Source of the DNA: Lampropedia cohaerens
Lineage (GTDB): Bacteria > Pseudomonadota > Gammaproteobacteria > Burkholderiales > Burkholderiaceae_C
DNA: 64,000 nucleotides
Reading direction: 5' to 3'
Assembly: GCF_001005215.1 (NCBI RefSeq)
Contig: NZ_LBNQ01000025.1
Location: forward strand, 156,380 to 220,379
Part shown: piece by piece, positions 1-9,059 of the stretch
How positions within the stretch are numbered: the stretch's first letter is position 1
Layout of the letters: each line of letters opens with the position of its first letter
Position numbers and translations under genes: made by a program
Notes under the pieces: generated by a model
Told to the model about the DNA's origin: nothing
What the model saw: the letters and a program-made list of their open reading frames with translations, nothing else
Database searches by the model: none

Positions 1-455
1 CGGTGCTGATGATGCCCGACATGGCCAATTTCTCCGGCAACGTGCACGGTGGGCAGCTGCTGAAGCTGCTGGATGAAGTCGCCTACGCCTGCGCCAGCCG
101 CTATGCCGGCACCTATGTGGTGACCATGTCGGTGGATCAGGTGGTGTTTCGCCAACCCATCCACGTGGGTGAGCTGGTGACCTTTCTCGCCTCGGTCAAC
201 TACACCGGGCGCACTTCGATGGAAATCGGCATCAAGGTCGTGACCGAGAACATCCAGAAGAGACTGGTGCGCCACACCAACAGCTGCTTCTTCACCATGG
301 TGGCCATGGACGAGCGAGGCAAGCCGACTGCTGTGCCGCCACTGAATCCACAAACGCCTGATGAAAAGCGCCGCTACCATCAGGCGCAGCAGCGCCGCCA
401 GCTGCGCCAGGAACTGCAGGAGCGCTACCAGGAAATCAGCCGAACCGTTTCGTGA
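1..455 (+). CDS. acyl-CoA thioesterase, hotdog fold (5' end cut by window)
   Basis: Hydrolyses acyl-CoA thioesters to free acid and CoA in the cytoplasm. The visible 150 residues contain the hotdog-fold segment with the NVHGG motif near residue 13 of the visible part, followed by the long helix and the strands typical of the YciA/ACOT group. The frame is open to the left edge and family members usually start about 15-20 residues earlier, so the true start lies outside the window; the GTG at position 3 is not a believable start. The C-terminus is charged and Gln/Arg rich. It converges on the DksA-type gene at 520-882. The substrate chain length cannot be read from the sequence. Confidence 0.85.
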   Translation, partial: VLMMPDMANFSGNVHGGQLLKLLDEVAYACASRYAGTYVVTMSVDQVVFRQPIHVGELVTFLASVNYTGRTSMEIGIKVVTENIQKRLVRHTNSCFFTMVAMDERGKPTAVPPLNPQTPDEKRRYHQAQQRRQLRQELQERYQEISRTVS

Positions 456-519
456 CCCATTCGGCGCTGACGTCTATCAACGGGTTTTCGATTGGGGCCA
501 ATGACCCCGGTGCCACCAC

Positions 520-882
520 TCATGCCTGCGCTTCCAGTTCTGCCTTGCAAGCGATGCAGTGGGTCGACTCCGGTCGCGCCAGCAGGCGCTCCTTGGCAAT
601 CGGCTTGCCGCAGGCGACGCACACGCCATAGTCGCCAGCCTCGATGCGCGCCAGGGCCCGGCCAATGGAGGCGAGCTCATTGCGGTCGCGCGCGATTTCG
701 CCAAGACGCACCTCCTTGGCTTCCTGGCGCTGCGCCAGTTCCTCAGGATCAAGCGCCTCCTGCGTTTGCGCAGCAGCCTCAATGTCAGCTTCCGCAGTAG
801 CAATTTCATGCAGTAGCTCCTGCTGGCGCGCTTTGAGTTTCTGCGCAATCTCCTGCAGATCGGTAGTGGGGAGCGTTGTCAT
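520..882 (-). CDS. TraR/DksA-type C4 zinc-finger protein
   Basis: A 120-residue cytoplasmic protein of the TraR/DksA family, whose members bind the RNA polymerase secondary channel and modulate transcription. Residues 10-80 are predicted helical and strongly charged (likely coiled coil). The C-terminal zinc finger has Cys88, Cys91, Cys109 and Cys112 in a CxxC-x17-CxxC arrangement. It is shorter than true DksA (about 150 residues), so it is a DksA-like paralogue. The start is set by an AAGGAAAG ribosome-binding site just before the ATG; the open frame continues upstream but has no such site. It lies 43 bases downstream of the yejA-like gene on the same strand and may be cotranscribed. No target can be inferred. 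Confidence 0.88.
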   Translation of the reverse strand: MTTLPTTDLQEIAQKLKARQQELLHEIATAEADIEAAAQTQEALDPEELAQRQEAKEVRLGEIARDRNELASIGRALARIEAGDYGVCVACGKPIAKERLLARPESTHCIACKAELEAQA

Positions 883-925
883 GGTCTTTCCTTGGTTGCA
901 TTGAAATGAGGTGGCCAACTGCGCA

Positions 926-2812
926 TCACGGCTGTGGCGGCTGCTGGGCAGACCACCAGTAGAACATGATCCAGTTCTCCACCGTGTCGACATAGGGCGG
1001 CATTGGCGCCTTGAACTCCAGTCGTTTGGCGTTGTACGCTACGCGGAAGGCGTCCGCATACCAAGCTGGGATCAACACATCCTCGGCCACGATGACGCGC
1101 TCCAACGCGCGGCAAGCCGCCACGAATTGTTCGCGGCTATCGGCGGACACCATTTTTCCGATCAGTGCATCAACGGCCGGATTCTTCAACCCGGTGTAGT
1201 TGGCCCCGCCCTCGATGTCAGCGGCCTCACTGCCGAACAGCTGCAGGTATTCCTGCCCCGGGTTGTGACTGCCACGGATGTTCAGGGAGGTGATGTCGTA
1301 GTCGAAGCGGTCCATGCGCTGCAACATCAGTGCAAAGTCGACGGCACGAAAACGCATCTCAATGCCGAGCTTGCGCAGGTTGCGCTGCCATGGCGAGATG
1401 GTGCGGATGCCTGCGTCATTGCTGTCCATCACTTCAATGATGAACGGCTCGCCTCGGGCATTGCGCAGCACTCCGTCGCGCATGTGCCAGCCGGCCTCGG
1501 CCAGCAGCGCCTGTGCCTTGCGCAGATTCTCGCGCAGGCCGTTGGGACGATCGTCGGTGCGCGGTGGTCTGGGCATGGGACCGAAGGCCTCGGGCTGGAT
1601 GTGGGCCCGCAATGGCGCCATCAGTGCCAGTTCCTGCGCACTGGGTTCGCCCTCCGCGGCACACTGCGTATTGCCAAACAGGCCTTGCACGCGGCGGTAG
1701 GCGCCATAGAACAGGCGCTGGTTCATCCACTCGTAGTCCAGCGCCAGCGCGAGGGCCCGCCGCACCCGCACATCCTGCAGCAGTGGACGGCGCACATTGA
1801 GAAAGTAGCTCTGAAACCCGGTGGGATTGTGGTGCTGGAATTCGGCCTTGACCAGTTCGCCACTGTCAAAGCGTCGCCCCCTGACGCGGCGCGCCCAGTC
1901 ACCCGCGCTGAAAAACTGCATGGCATCGAACTCACCGGCCTTGAGCGCCTCCAGCCGCGCGGTGTGGTCCTGGTAGATGCGGATGGTAATGCGCTCGAAA
2001 TTGTTGGCACCGACGTTGACGTTCAGCTCCCTGCCCCAGTAATCGGGATCACGCACATAGGTGATATCACGGCCAAAGATGACCGGACCGATGCGGTACG
2101 GACCGCTGCCGATGGGAATGTCCGTGATGATCTCGTCAAACGGCTTGCGCTGGCCGTCGACCATGCCCCAGTCACGGCTGAAGATGGGCAGACTGCCCAC
2201 TGTCAGCGGCAACTCGCGGTTGGGACGCCTGAAGCGAAACCGGATCGTGTGCGCATCCAGCACATCGGCGCCCTCAACGTCCTGCAGCATCGACGCATAG
2301 ACCGGCGCAGCCTGCGGGCTGATCAGCGTCTCGAAGCTGTACTTGACGTCGTCAGCAAGCACGGGCTTGCCATTGTGAAACCGCGCTTCGGGGCGCAGCC
2401 GGAAGGTCGCCGACAGCCTGTCATCGGCAACCTCCACGCTTTCTGCAAGCAAACCATAGCCCGTAGCCGTCTCATCCAGCGCGCCGGTCAGCAGGCTCTC
2501 GAACAGCAGGTTCTGCAGGTAGGCAGGCGCGGAGCCGCGCATCGTGAACGGGTTGTACTTGTCGAAGGTGGAACTGCGCAGGTTGCTCACCAGCCGCAGC
2601 TCTCCATCCTTGGGCGCAGCCGGATTCGCATAGTCAAAATGCGCAAAGCCCGGCGGATACTTCGGCTCGCCCCAAAGGGCATACGCATGCCCAGCCCAGG
2701 CAGCGCCCGCCAGCAGCCACATCGCAGCGCCCTGCAACAGACGAGCACGCCACCCGGGCCAGCGCGCCGCGCCGGCAAGCTGGGGTCCGATGGGAACGGT
2801 GCAGTAGGCCAT
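926..2812 (-). CDS. yejA: YejA-like periplasmic solute-binding protein (ABC family 5)
   Basis: A 628-residue extracellular solute-binding protein of the oligopeptide/dipeptide (family 5) class. It has a signal peptide (hydrophobic core around residues 24-42, ending near GHAYA) and then the YejA-type opening [20 protein letters not shown]. YejA delivers peptides or peptide antibiotics such as microcin C to the YejBEF permease in the periplasm-facing uptake system. The frame stays open upstream to 3901 across fabI, but the ATG at 2812 gives a normal secretion signal, and fabI occupies the rest on the other strand. No yejB, yejE or yejF is present in the window. The DksA-type gene follows on the same strand. 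Family assignment is firm; the ligand is inferred. Confidence 0.88.
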   Translation of the reverse strand: MAYCTVPIGPQLAGAARWPGWRARLLQGAAMWLLAGAAWAGHAYALWGEPKYPPGFAHFDYANPAAPKDGELRLVSNLRSSTFDKYNPFTMRGSAPAYLQNLLFESLLTGALDETATGYGLLAESVEVADDRLSATFRLRPEARFHNGKPVLADDVKYSFETLISPQAAPVYASMLQDVEGADVLDAHTIRFRFRRPNRELPLTVGSLPIFSRDWGMVDGQRKPFDEIITDIPIGSGPYRIGPVIFGRDITYVRDPDYWGRELNVNVGANNFERITIRIYQDHTARLEALKAGEFDAMQFFSAGDWARRVRGRRFDSGELVKAEFQHHNPTGFQSYFLNVRRPLLQDVRVRRALALALDYEWMNQRLFYGAYRRVQGLFGNTQCAAEGEPSAQELALMAPLRAHIQPEAFGPMPRPPRTDDRPNGLRENLRKAQALLAEAGWHMRDGVLRNARGEPFIIEVMDSNDAGIRTISPWQRNLRKLGIEMRFRAVDFALMLQRMDRFDYDITSLNIRGSHNPGQEYLQLFGSEAADIEGGANYTGLKNPAVDALIGKMVSADSREQFVAACRALERVIVAEDVLIPAWYADAFRVAYNAKRLEFKAPMPPYVDTVENWIMFYWWSAQQPPQP

Positions 2813-2914
2813 GCGACAATTCTGCCCCAAACCACCGCACGCATCGCCTTGCCCGGGCCGCTTGCGCAGCGATTGGGTCAACAATCGGATTACGTAGAAC
2901 AAGGAGTGTCTCCC

Positions 2915-3706
2915 ATGGGTTTTCTCACCGGCAAGAAACTGCTGATCACGGGCGTGCTGTCCAACCGCTCGATCGCCTACGGCATCGCCAAGGCCTGCCA
3001 TGCGCAAGGCGCGCAACTGGCTTTCAGCTACGTGGGCGAGCGCTTCAAGGACCGCATCAGTGAATTCGCGGCCGAGTTCGACTCCACACTGGTGTTCGAC
3101 TGCGACGTCTCCGACGACGCCCAGATCGACAAGCTCTTTGCCGATCTCGCTGCCCATTGGCCCAAGTTCGACGGCTTCGTGCACAGCATCGGTTTTGCAC
3201 CGCGGGAGGCGATTGCCGGCAACTTCCTGGATGGGCTCACGCGCGAAAACTTCCGCATCGCCCACGACATCAGCGCCTACAGCTTCCCCGCCATGGCCAA
3301 GGCCGCACTGCCTTATCTCAACGAGCATGCCAGCCTGATCACACTCTCCTACCTGGGTGCGGTGCGGGCAGTGCCGAACTACAACACCATGGGCCTGGCC
3401 AAGGCCAGCCTGGAGGCCAGTGTGCGTTATCTCGCCGAAGCCGTGGGCCCACAGGGCATCCGCGTCAACGGCATCAGCGCCGGGCCGATCAAGACGCTGG
3501 CTGCCAGCGGCATCAAGGACTTTGGCAAGCTGCTGGCGAACTTCGCCGCGACTTCGCCCCTGCGGCGCAATGTCACGATCGAGGACGTCGGCAACGCTGC
3601 CGCCTTTCTGTTTTCCGACCTCGCCTCCGGCATCACATCGGAAATTCTCTACGTCGACGGAGGCTTCAGCCATACGATCGGCATGCCCTCGCCATCCGAA
3701 GGCTGA
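2915..3706 (+). CDS. fabI: enoyl-[acyl-carrier-protein] reductase (NADH)
   Basis: Last reductive step of each fatty-acid elongation cycle: reduces trans-2-enoyl-ACP with NAD(P)H. The protein is 263 residues, the normal FabI length. The short-chain dehydrogenase fold shows the glycine-rich N-terminal segment [15 protein letters not shown]. Catalytic Tyr146, Tyr156 and Lys163 fall exactly at the E. coli FabI numbers, and Gly93 in SIGFAP, a position linked to triclosan response in E. coli, is the wild-type residue. The start follows a clear AAGGAG site eight bases upstream. The gene stands apart from the main fab operon at 23-29 kb and is divergent from yejA. A Tat-exported multicopper oxidase follows 41 bases later. 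Confidence 0.96.
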   Translation: MGFLTGKKLLITGVLSNRSIAYGIAKACHAQGAQLAFSYVGERFKDRISEFAAEFDSTLVFDCDVSDDAQIDKLFADLAAHWPKFDGFVHSIGFAPREAIAGNFLDGLTRENFRIAHDISAYSFPAMAKAALPYLNEHASLITLSYLGAVRAVPNYNTMGLAKASLEASVRYLAEAVGPQGIRVNGISAGPIKTLAASGIKDFGKLLANFAATSPLRRNVTIEDVGNAAAFLFSDLASGITSEILYVDGGFSHTIGMPSPSEG

Positions 3707-3747
3707 AGGGCAGCCACTGCGCACCCTGTCACTCTGGAGTCCATGCC

Positions 3748-5217
3748 ATGGCCGCAAGCCGCTCCATCTCCCGCCGTACCCTGCTGGGTGCCTGCGCCGC
3801 TGCGGCACTGCCCGGCGTGCTGCTGAGCCGCACCAGCGAGCCGCTGAGCTTTCCTGAACCCAGGACGCGCCCATGGCTGGCGCATCCGGCTGATCTGCCA
3901 ACTGGCGCGCCGCTGGTTGCGGCGCCGCTGACGGTGACGATGCCAGGCCTGCCCCGGCAGCAACGGCTGTGTGGCTACAACGGCATGCTGCCTGGACCGA
4001 CCCTGCGCGTGCGGCGCGGCCAGCCGTTTCGCCAGACCGTGCTGAATCGGCTGGACGAGGACACCGTGGTGCACTGGCATGGCCTGATCGCCCCCACGGA
4101 AATGGATGGCCAGCCGCGCTACCCCATTGCCCCCGGCGGGCACACCCGTATCGCCTACCCGGTGCAGCAGCGCGCAGCCATGCATTGGTACCACCCCCAC
4201 CCGCATGGCGCGACCGCCCGGCAAGCCTGGCAGGGCATGGCAGGACTGTTCATCGTGGAGGACGAGGAGGAAGCCGCACTGGGCTTGCCCAGTGGCGCGC
4301 ACGAGCTGCTGCTGGTGCTGCGCGACGGCCTGCTCAGCAAGCGCCGCAAATGGGTCTATCCCGACACACCCGAGGGCAGTATTGGCGATTTTCCACTGGT
4401 CAACGGCATCCCCTGGCCGCGCACGCAACTGCCGCAGGGGTGGGCCAGGCTACGCGTGCTCAATGGCGCCAATGCCCGCGTGTTCGACCTGCGCTGCGAC
4501 CTGCCGATGGTGCTGATCGGCAACGATGGGGGCCTGCTCGAAGCGCCGCAGACCGTGCGTGCCATCGAAATGGCCCCGGCTGAGCGCGTTGACCTGCTAC
4601 TGGATCTGCGCGGCGCAGCCGCTGGCCAACACGTCGGGCTGTATTGCATGGCAGCGGGCTGGAAACTGCTGGACATAGAGGTCACCGCCGAGCCGACGGC
4701 CGCCCGCTCGGCCTGGGAGCCGCCAGCCACGCTCTCGCGTATCGAACGCTTGGTGCACACGGCCGAGGAGCCGGACCGCGCATTCGTCTTCCAGGACAAC
4801 TCGCTGATCAACGGGCTGGAACACGACATGTACCGCACCGATTTCGTCGTGCCGTTCGGCAAGGTCGAAAAGTGGCGCTTCGTGGCCATCGGCGAGATGC
4901 CCCACCCCGTACATACCCATGGCGCGCACTTTCAGGTCGTTGGCGGCACCGCCGCCAACGGCGAGCCGCGCCGCATCGAAGCTTGGGAGCGCGGCTGGAA
5001 GGACACCGTGCTGGTGCGCCCTCAGGAAGCGGTGGACGTGCTGGTGCGCTTTGACCGCTACGAGGGCAACTACCTGCTGCACTGCCACAACCTCGAGCAC
5101 GAGGATGGCGGCATGATGCAGAACTTTGTCGTTGCCAGGGATGTGGAGATGGCCAAGCGCATCATCGAAAACGAACGTCTGTTCGGCAGCGCCCAGCTCT
5201 GCCAGCCCTGGGCTTGA
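3748..5217 (+). CDS. multicopper oxidase, Tat-exported
   Basis: A 489-residue three-cupredoxin multicopper oxidase that would oxidise a substrate or Cu(I) and reduce oxygen to water in the periplasm. The N-terminus has a twin-arginine signal (SISRRTLLGA followed by an Ala/Leu core, residues 5-28), consistent with export of a folded metalloprotein. All copper-ligand motifs are visible: HWHG and HWYHPHPHG in the N-terminal domain, HPVHTHGAHF and HCHNLEHEDGGMM at the C-terminus; the last carries the type 1 Cys, His and Met. There is no Met-rich insert like that of CueO. A TGGAGT site precedes the ATG. It lies just after fabI, but no functional link is evident. It could be CumA-like; the substrate is unknown. 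Confidence 0.92.
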   Translation: MAASRSISRRTLLGACAAAALPGVLLSRTSEPLSFPEPRTRPWLAHPADLPTGAPLVAAPLTVTMPGLPRQQRLCGYNGMLPGPTLRVRRGQPFRQTVLNRLDEDTVVHWHGLIAPTEMDGQPRYPIAPGGHTRIAYPVQQRAAMHWYHPHPHGATARQAWQGMAGLFIVEDEEEAALGLPSGAHELLLVLRDGLLSKRRKWVYPDTPEGSIGDFPLVNGIPWPRTQLPQGWARLRVLNGANARVFDLRCDLPMVLIGNDGGLLEAPQTVRAIEMAPAERVDLLLDLRGAAAGQHVGLYCMAAGWKLLDIEVTAEPTAARSAWEPPATLSRIERLVHTAEEPDRAFVFQDNSLINGLEHDMYRTDFVVPFGKVEKWRFVAIGEMPHPVHTHGAHFQVVGGTAANGEPRRIEAWERGWKDTVLVRPQEAVDVLVRFDRYEGNYLLHCHNLEHEDGGMMQNFVVARDVEMAKRIIENERLFGSAQLCQPWA

Positions 5218-5244
5218 GCACGCGAACACGCAGGCATCTGGGCA

Positions 5245-5287
5245 GGGATCCTGCACCGCCCCGCGACGCGGCAGCGGTGCGGATCCC
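5245..5287. terminator. bulged inverted repeat between convergent genes
   Basis: GGGATCC at 5245-5251, one unpaired T, then GCACCGC at 5253-5259 pairs with GCGGTGC at 5274-5280 and GGATCCC at 5281-5287: a 14-bp stem with one bulge and a 14-base loop. It sits between the converging ends of the multicopper oxidase and aldehyde dehydrogenase genes. No T-run follows on either strand, so bidirectional terminator activity is only a guess. Confidence 0.35.
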
Positions 5288-5298
5288 CGCAGGCGCAA

Positions 5299-6876
5299 TC
5301 ACGGCAGCTGCACCTGCCCATCGACGAGGCGCACGGCGTGCGCTGGATTGTCCTGGCGCAGAAGCACTGGCAGCAGGGCATCCGGGAAATCCTGATAGCA
5401 CACCGGCCGCAGGAACCGGTCGATCGCCGACATGCCCACCGACGTGAAGGCCGCGTTGGACGTGGCCGGGAAGGGCCCGCCATGCACCATCGCGTTGCAG
5501 ACCTCCACCCCGGTCGGAAAGCCATTGACCAGAATGCGGCCAGCCTTGCGCTCCAGCACTGGCACCAGCTTGGCGGCGGCAGCGTGGTCTGCGTCCTCGA
5601 TGTGCAGCGTGGCCGTCAGCTGACCTTCCAGCCGTTCGGCCAATGCGGCAAATTCCTCGGCATTGCCGACCGTTACCACCACGGATGCCGGCCCGAATAC
5701 CTCGGCCTGCAAGGCCTCGTGTGCCAGGTAGTTGTCCGCCGTGGTCACATAGAGCGCAGCGCGCGCCATGTTGGGCCCTGTCTCGGCCTGGCCCTGCGCC
5801 AGCCGGGTCACGCCAGGCACAGCAGCCAGCGCTTCAACCCCCTGCACGTAGGCAGCGTGAATACCAGGGGTGAGCATGACCTGCGCGGGCTTTTCGGCCA
5901 GCGCCGCTGCAGCGGCCGACAGAAAGCGCTCGCCATCGCTGCCACTGGGTAGCACGATCAGGCCCGGATTGGTACAGAACTGGCCGGCCCCCATGGTCAG
6001 CGAATCGGCAAAGCCTGCACCGATCTGCTCGGCGCGCGCCTGCAGCGCATGCGGAAACAGGAACACCGGGTTGACGGCGCTCATTTCCGCGTAGACGGGA
6101 ATCGGCTCGGCACGGGCATTGGCCGCGGCGACCAGCGCCATGCCGCCCCTGCGCGAACCGGTAAAGCCTACGGCCTTGATGACCGGGTGCGCCACCAATG
6201 CCGCGCCAATTGCACTGCCGGCCCCAAACAGCAGCGAGAACACGCCCTCGGGCATGCCGCACTTGCGCACTGCCGTCTGAATGGCGCGCCCCACTAGCTC
6301 GCTCGTACCAAGGTGCGCACTGTGCCCCTTGACGATGACCGGGCAGCCTGCCGCCAGGGCCGAGGCCGTGTCGCCGCCGGCAACGGAAAAAGCCAGCGGA
6401 AAGTTGCTCGCGCCAAACACGGCCACCGGCCCGATGGCGGTCTTGGCCAGGCGCAGATCGGACCGAGGCGGCTGACGCTCAGGCTGCGCTGGATCGATCA
6501 CCGGTGTGGCGAAGCGGCCCGAGCGCACCACCTGCGCGAACTGGCGCAACTGCCCTACCGTGCGCCCCCGCTCGCCAGTCAGACGCGCCATCGGCAGCGC
6601 CGTCTCAGCGTGGGCACGCTCCAGCAGTGTGTCGCCGAGCGCAAGAATTTCATCGGCAATGCACTCGAGAAACGCCGCGCGCTCCTGCAGGTCACGGCTG
6701 CGATAGTCATCCAGTGCAGCGCCTGCCAAGGCGCACGCGGCTTCCACTTCCGCCTGCCCCCCTTGGCCAAAGGCTGGCTCGATCTCTGCATTGGTGGCGG
6801 GATTGAACGCCTTTTGCACACCGTCGGCACCCTTGACACAGCGTTGTCCAATGATCATTTCTCCAAGAACCAGCAT
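5299..6876 (-). CDS. 2,5-dioxovalerate (2-oxoglutarate semialdehyde) dehydrogenase
   Basis: NAD(P)+-dependent aldehyde dehydrogenase of 525 residues that oxidises 2,5-dioxopentanoate to 2-oxoglutarate. It has the aldehyde dehydrogenase catalytic set: Asn158 (ASNFP), Glu264 (YAEMSAVNP) and the nucleophile Cys301 (GQFCTNPG). The overall pattern, including the [10 protein letters not shown] stretch and the C-terminal GFPTGVEV segment, is that of the ketoglutaric semialdehyde dehydrogenases of hexarate and pentose pathways rather than of succinate-semialdehyde dehydrogenases. The start has an AAAGGAGAG site. It lies 90 bases downstream of the 5-dehydro-4-deoxyglucarate dehydratase gene on the same strand, which supplies its substrate, so the two form an operon. 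Confidence 0.92.
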   Translation of the reverse strand: MLVLGEMIIGQRCVKGADGVQKAFNPATNAEIEPAFGQGGQAEVEAACALAGAALDDYRSRDLQERAAFLECIADEILALGDTLLERAHAETALPMARLTGERGRTVGQLRQFAQVVRSGRFATPVIDPAQPERQPPRSDLRLAKTAIGPVAVFGASNFPLAFSVAGGDTASALAAGCPVIVKGHSAHLGTSELVGRAIQTAVRKCGMPEGVFSLLFGAGSAIGAALVAHPVIKAVGFTGSRRGGMALVAAANARAEPIPVYAEMSAVNPVFLFPHALQARAEQIGAGFADSLTMGAGQFCTNPGLIVLPSGSDGERFLSAAAAALAEKPAQVMLTPGIHAAYVQGVEALAAVPGVTRLAQGQAETGPNMARAALYVTTADNYLAHEALQAEVFGPASVVVTVGNAEEFAALAERLEGQLTATLHIEDADHAAAAKLVPVLERKAGRILVNGFPTGVEVCNAMVHGGPFPATSNAAFTSVGMSAIDRFLRPVCYQDFPDALLPVLLRQDNPAHAVRLVDGQVQLP

Positions 6877-6966
6877 GGGCTCTCCTTTCGTGCGTTGGAA
6901 TCAGAACGAGAAGGCGCCGCCTCGCCCGAAAGGGCGGCGACGCCGGGATTCATCGGTGAGGCGGCA

Positions 6967-7881
6967 TCACTGCGGCCCGAGCGGCTCGATCAGGGCCTTG
7001 AGCATCTCCAGCTCTTGCGCATCAAGGTCCGTCAGCGGGGCGCGAACCGGACCGGCGCCATGACCCACCAGCTTGGCGCCCGCCTTGATGATGCTCACGG
7101 CATAGCCTTTCTTGCGATTACGAATTTCCAGATAGGGCAGGAAGAACTGGTCGATCAGTCGGCTCACGGTGGCGCGGTCATCGCTGGCGATGGCGCTGTA
7201 GAACTCCACGGCAGTGCGAGGGATGAAATTGAACACCGCCGACGAATACACTGGCACGCCCAGCGCCCTGTAGGCGGCGGCATACACTTCCGCCGTCGGC
7301 AGGCCACCCAGATAGGTAAAGCGATCGCCCAGCTTCTGGCGAATGCGCACCATCGGCTCGATGGCACCAATTCCGTCCTTGAAGCCGATAAGGTTGGGGT
7401 GCGCATCAGCCAGCTTGAGCAGCCATTCTGCCGACAGGCGCGAATTGGCCCGGGCATAGAAAACCACCCCGATCTTGACGGCATCGCACACCTGCGCCAC
7501 GTGGTTGGCAATCCCCTCCTCGCTGGCCTCGGTCAGGTAGTGCGGCAGCAGCAGCAGGCCTTGCGCGCCCTGACGCTCAGCCTCCCTGGCCTGCTCGATC
7601 GCGACCCGGGTCGGGCCGCCCACACCGGCCAGAATCGGCACCTTGCCGCCAGCGCCGGCTACGGCGGTAGCAATGATCTTGCCGTACTCGTCTCCGCCGA
7701 TGGAGAAGAACTCACCCGTGCCGCCGGCGGCAAACAGGGCGCTGGCCCCATAGGGCGCGAGCCATTCCAGACGAGCGGCATAGGACTTCGCATCAAAGTC
7801 GCCCTGCGCATCGAAATCCGTCACGGGAAACGACAGCAAGCCGTGCGAGAGAATGGTTTTGAGTTCTTGAGGGGTCGTCAT
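6967..7881 (-). CDS. kdgD: 5-dehydro-4-deoxyglucarate dehydratase
   Basis: Class I aldolase-fold enzyme of the DapA/NanA superfamily that dehydrates and decarboxylates 5-dehydro-4-deoxy-D-glucarate to 2,5-dioxopentanoate. The 304-residue length is normal. GGTGEF lies at 53-58, the Schiff-base lysine is Lys168 in GFKDG, and the catalytic tyrosine position is Tyr142 in FYARANSR. The ATG at 7881 follows AGGAGACCTC; the frame opens further upstream at 7971 but that extension overlaps the operator-like site. It comes first in a two-gene operon with the semialdehyde dehydrogenase and sits between that gene and the FCD/GntR regulator. With galactarate dehydratase (10496-12055) it completes the route from galactarate to 2-oxoglutarate. 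Confidence 0.93.
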   Translation of the reverse strand: MTTPQELKTILSHGLLSFPVTDFDAQGDFDAKSYAARLEWLAPYGASALFAAGGTGEFFSIGGDEYGKIIATAVAGAGGKVPILAGVGGPTRVAIEQAREAERQGAQGLLLLPHYLTEASEEGIANHVAQVCDAVKIGVVFYARANSRLSAEWLLKLADAHPNLIGFKDGIGAIEPMVRIRQKLGDRFTYLGGLPTAEVYAAAYRALGVPVYSSAVFNFIPRTAVEFYSAIASDDRATVSRLIDQFFLPYLEIRNRKKGYAVSIIKAGAKLVGHGAGPVRAPLTDLDAQELEMLKALIEPLGPQ

Positions 7882-7952
7882 GAGGTCTCCTGTAGGAAAG
7901 AAAGGCCTGCCCAGCGCCGCCGTATGAGGTGCCGCGAAGCCCGGTTTAAGTG

Positions 7953-7968
7953 ATATGTCATCATACAA
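7953..7968. promoter_or_regulatory. operator-like site upstream of kdgD
   Basis: ATATGTCATCATACAA, containing the palindrome TATG-N4-CATA at 7954-7965, lies 72 bases upstream of the kdgD start. It matches 11 of 16 positions with the site at 9001-9016 in the regulator/transporter intergenic region. Length and TTGTATG half-sites resemble FadR/FCD-type GntR operators. The FCD regulator encoded at 8092-8847 is the natural candidate to bind; this is inference. Confidence 0.5.
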
Positions 7969-8091
7969 CATGGCGCGTGACGCGACACCAAGGGTTTTCC
8001 CCTGACGCGCTCGCTTGCATCGTCACATCCGGCCAACCGGCCCCGCGTAGTTCCAAGTCCCCTCAAGGCACGCTTGCCTGGAGAGTTAGCC

Positions 8092-8847
8092 TTACTCCGA
8101 TTTGGCCTGGTCCGGCAATCGGTCGTAGGCTGCGCGCAGCCGTTCACGGCTGTTGCTCAGGTGTGTGCGCATGGCGGCCCGGGCCGACTCCGGATCACGC
8201 CGCTCGATCGCTGCCAGCACCACGCGGTGCTCACGGTTGATATAGCGCAGGTACTCCACGCGGGCCGCATCGTTCAAGTGCGACAGATTGATGCGCGTAC
8301 GGGGAATGATGGCCTGCCCCAACTGCCCGAGAATGTTGGTGAAGTATGCATTGCCCGTGGCATGGGCAATGGCAGCGTGAAAGGCCCGATCAGGCTCGAT
8401 GCTTTGCCCCTGCGGCGCTTCGATGACCCTGTCAAACGCATCCAGTGCTGCGACCATTTTCTGCAGGTCGGCATCGCTGCGGCGCATCGCCGCCAGCGCC
8501 GCTGCTTCGGATTCGACGGCAATGCGCAGCTCCAGAACCGCCACCACATCAAGCAGCGTGCGCGCCGGTGCACATTGACCCAGTTCGGCTCCTGGAATCC
8601 TATCCATCTGGCGCACAAACGTGCCAATGCCATGGCGCGTCTCCACCAGGCCGGCGGCCTGCAGGCGTGAAATAGCCTCGCGGATCACGGTGCGGCTGAC
8701 GCCTTCCTGCTGCATCAGTACCGCTTCCGTCGGCAGCTTCGCGCCAACGGCATAAGCACCGCTGCGGATCTGGCGGGTCAACGACTCCACCACCGCCTCG
8801 GTCAGACTGCGCGAACGCCGGCGCAAGGATGTGTCTGTCGTACTCAT
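8092..8847 (-). CDS. GntR-family transcriptional regulator, FadR/FCD subfamily
   Basis: A 251-residue regulator with an N-terminal winged helix (about residues 15-78, including the recognition region SRTVIREAISRLQAAGLV and the wing RHGIGTFV) and a C-terminal FCD ligand-binding domain (about residues 95-235) of the type that binds carboxylate or sugar-acid effectors, often with a metal. Its position between kdgD and the galactarate transporter gene suggests that it controls hexarate catabolism. The ATG at 8847 is chosen because the winged helix begins soon after; an upstream in-frame ATG at 8919 would add 24 residues, and neither start has a strong ribosome-binding site. Two similar operator-like sites flank its gene at 7953 and 9001. 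Confidence 0.9.
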   Translation of the reverse strand: MSTTDTSLRRRSRSLTEAVVESLTRQIRSGAYAVGAKLPTEAVLMQQEGVSRTVIREAISRLQAAGLVETRHGIGTFVRQMDRIPGAELGQCAPARTLLDVVAVLELRIAVESEAAALAAMRRSDADLQKMVAALDAFDRVIEAPQGQSIEPDRAFHAAIAHATGNAYFTNILGQLGQAIIPRTRINLSHLNDAARVEYLRYINREHRVVLAAIERRDPESARAAMRTHLSNSRERLRAAYDRLPDQAKSE

Positions 8848-9000
8848 TCGTGTGATCGTACCCGAGAACCCGGGCACCGCTTTCTCACGCACACCCGACG
8901 CCGCGCATAAGACATTCATGCAACGCCGCGGTGCACAGCGAATGCGTCCAAACAGGCAGGGTAATCCCTAGAACCCAGCGGTCAAACATTCTTCGACAAT

Positions 9001-9016
9001 GTACGACGACATACAA
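9001..9016. promoter_or_regulatory. operator-like site between regulator and transporter genes
   Basis: GTACGACGACATACAA (TGTA...TACA arms) lies 44 bases before the transporter start and 154 bases before the divergent regulator start. It shares the pattern TAyGnCnnCATACAA with the site at 7953-7968, so both transcription units of the galactarate cluster carry a copy. Binding by the FCD regulator is inferred. Confidence 0.5.
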
Positions 9017-9059
9017 CTTACCAGTGGGCGGCCTTGTGCCGCCTTTTTGGAGACGCATC

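Noticed and set aside
911..2914. Open frame in phase with fabI running from 911, suggesting a 931-residue protein
   Set aside because: It is the GC-rich antisense shadow of the yejA-like gene; FabI homology begins at 2915 after an AAGGAG site.
2813..3901. Upstream extension of the yejA-like frame on the minus strand
   Set aside because: It is antisense to fabI, and the ATG at 2812 gives a proper signal peptide.
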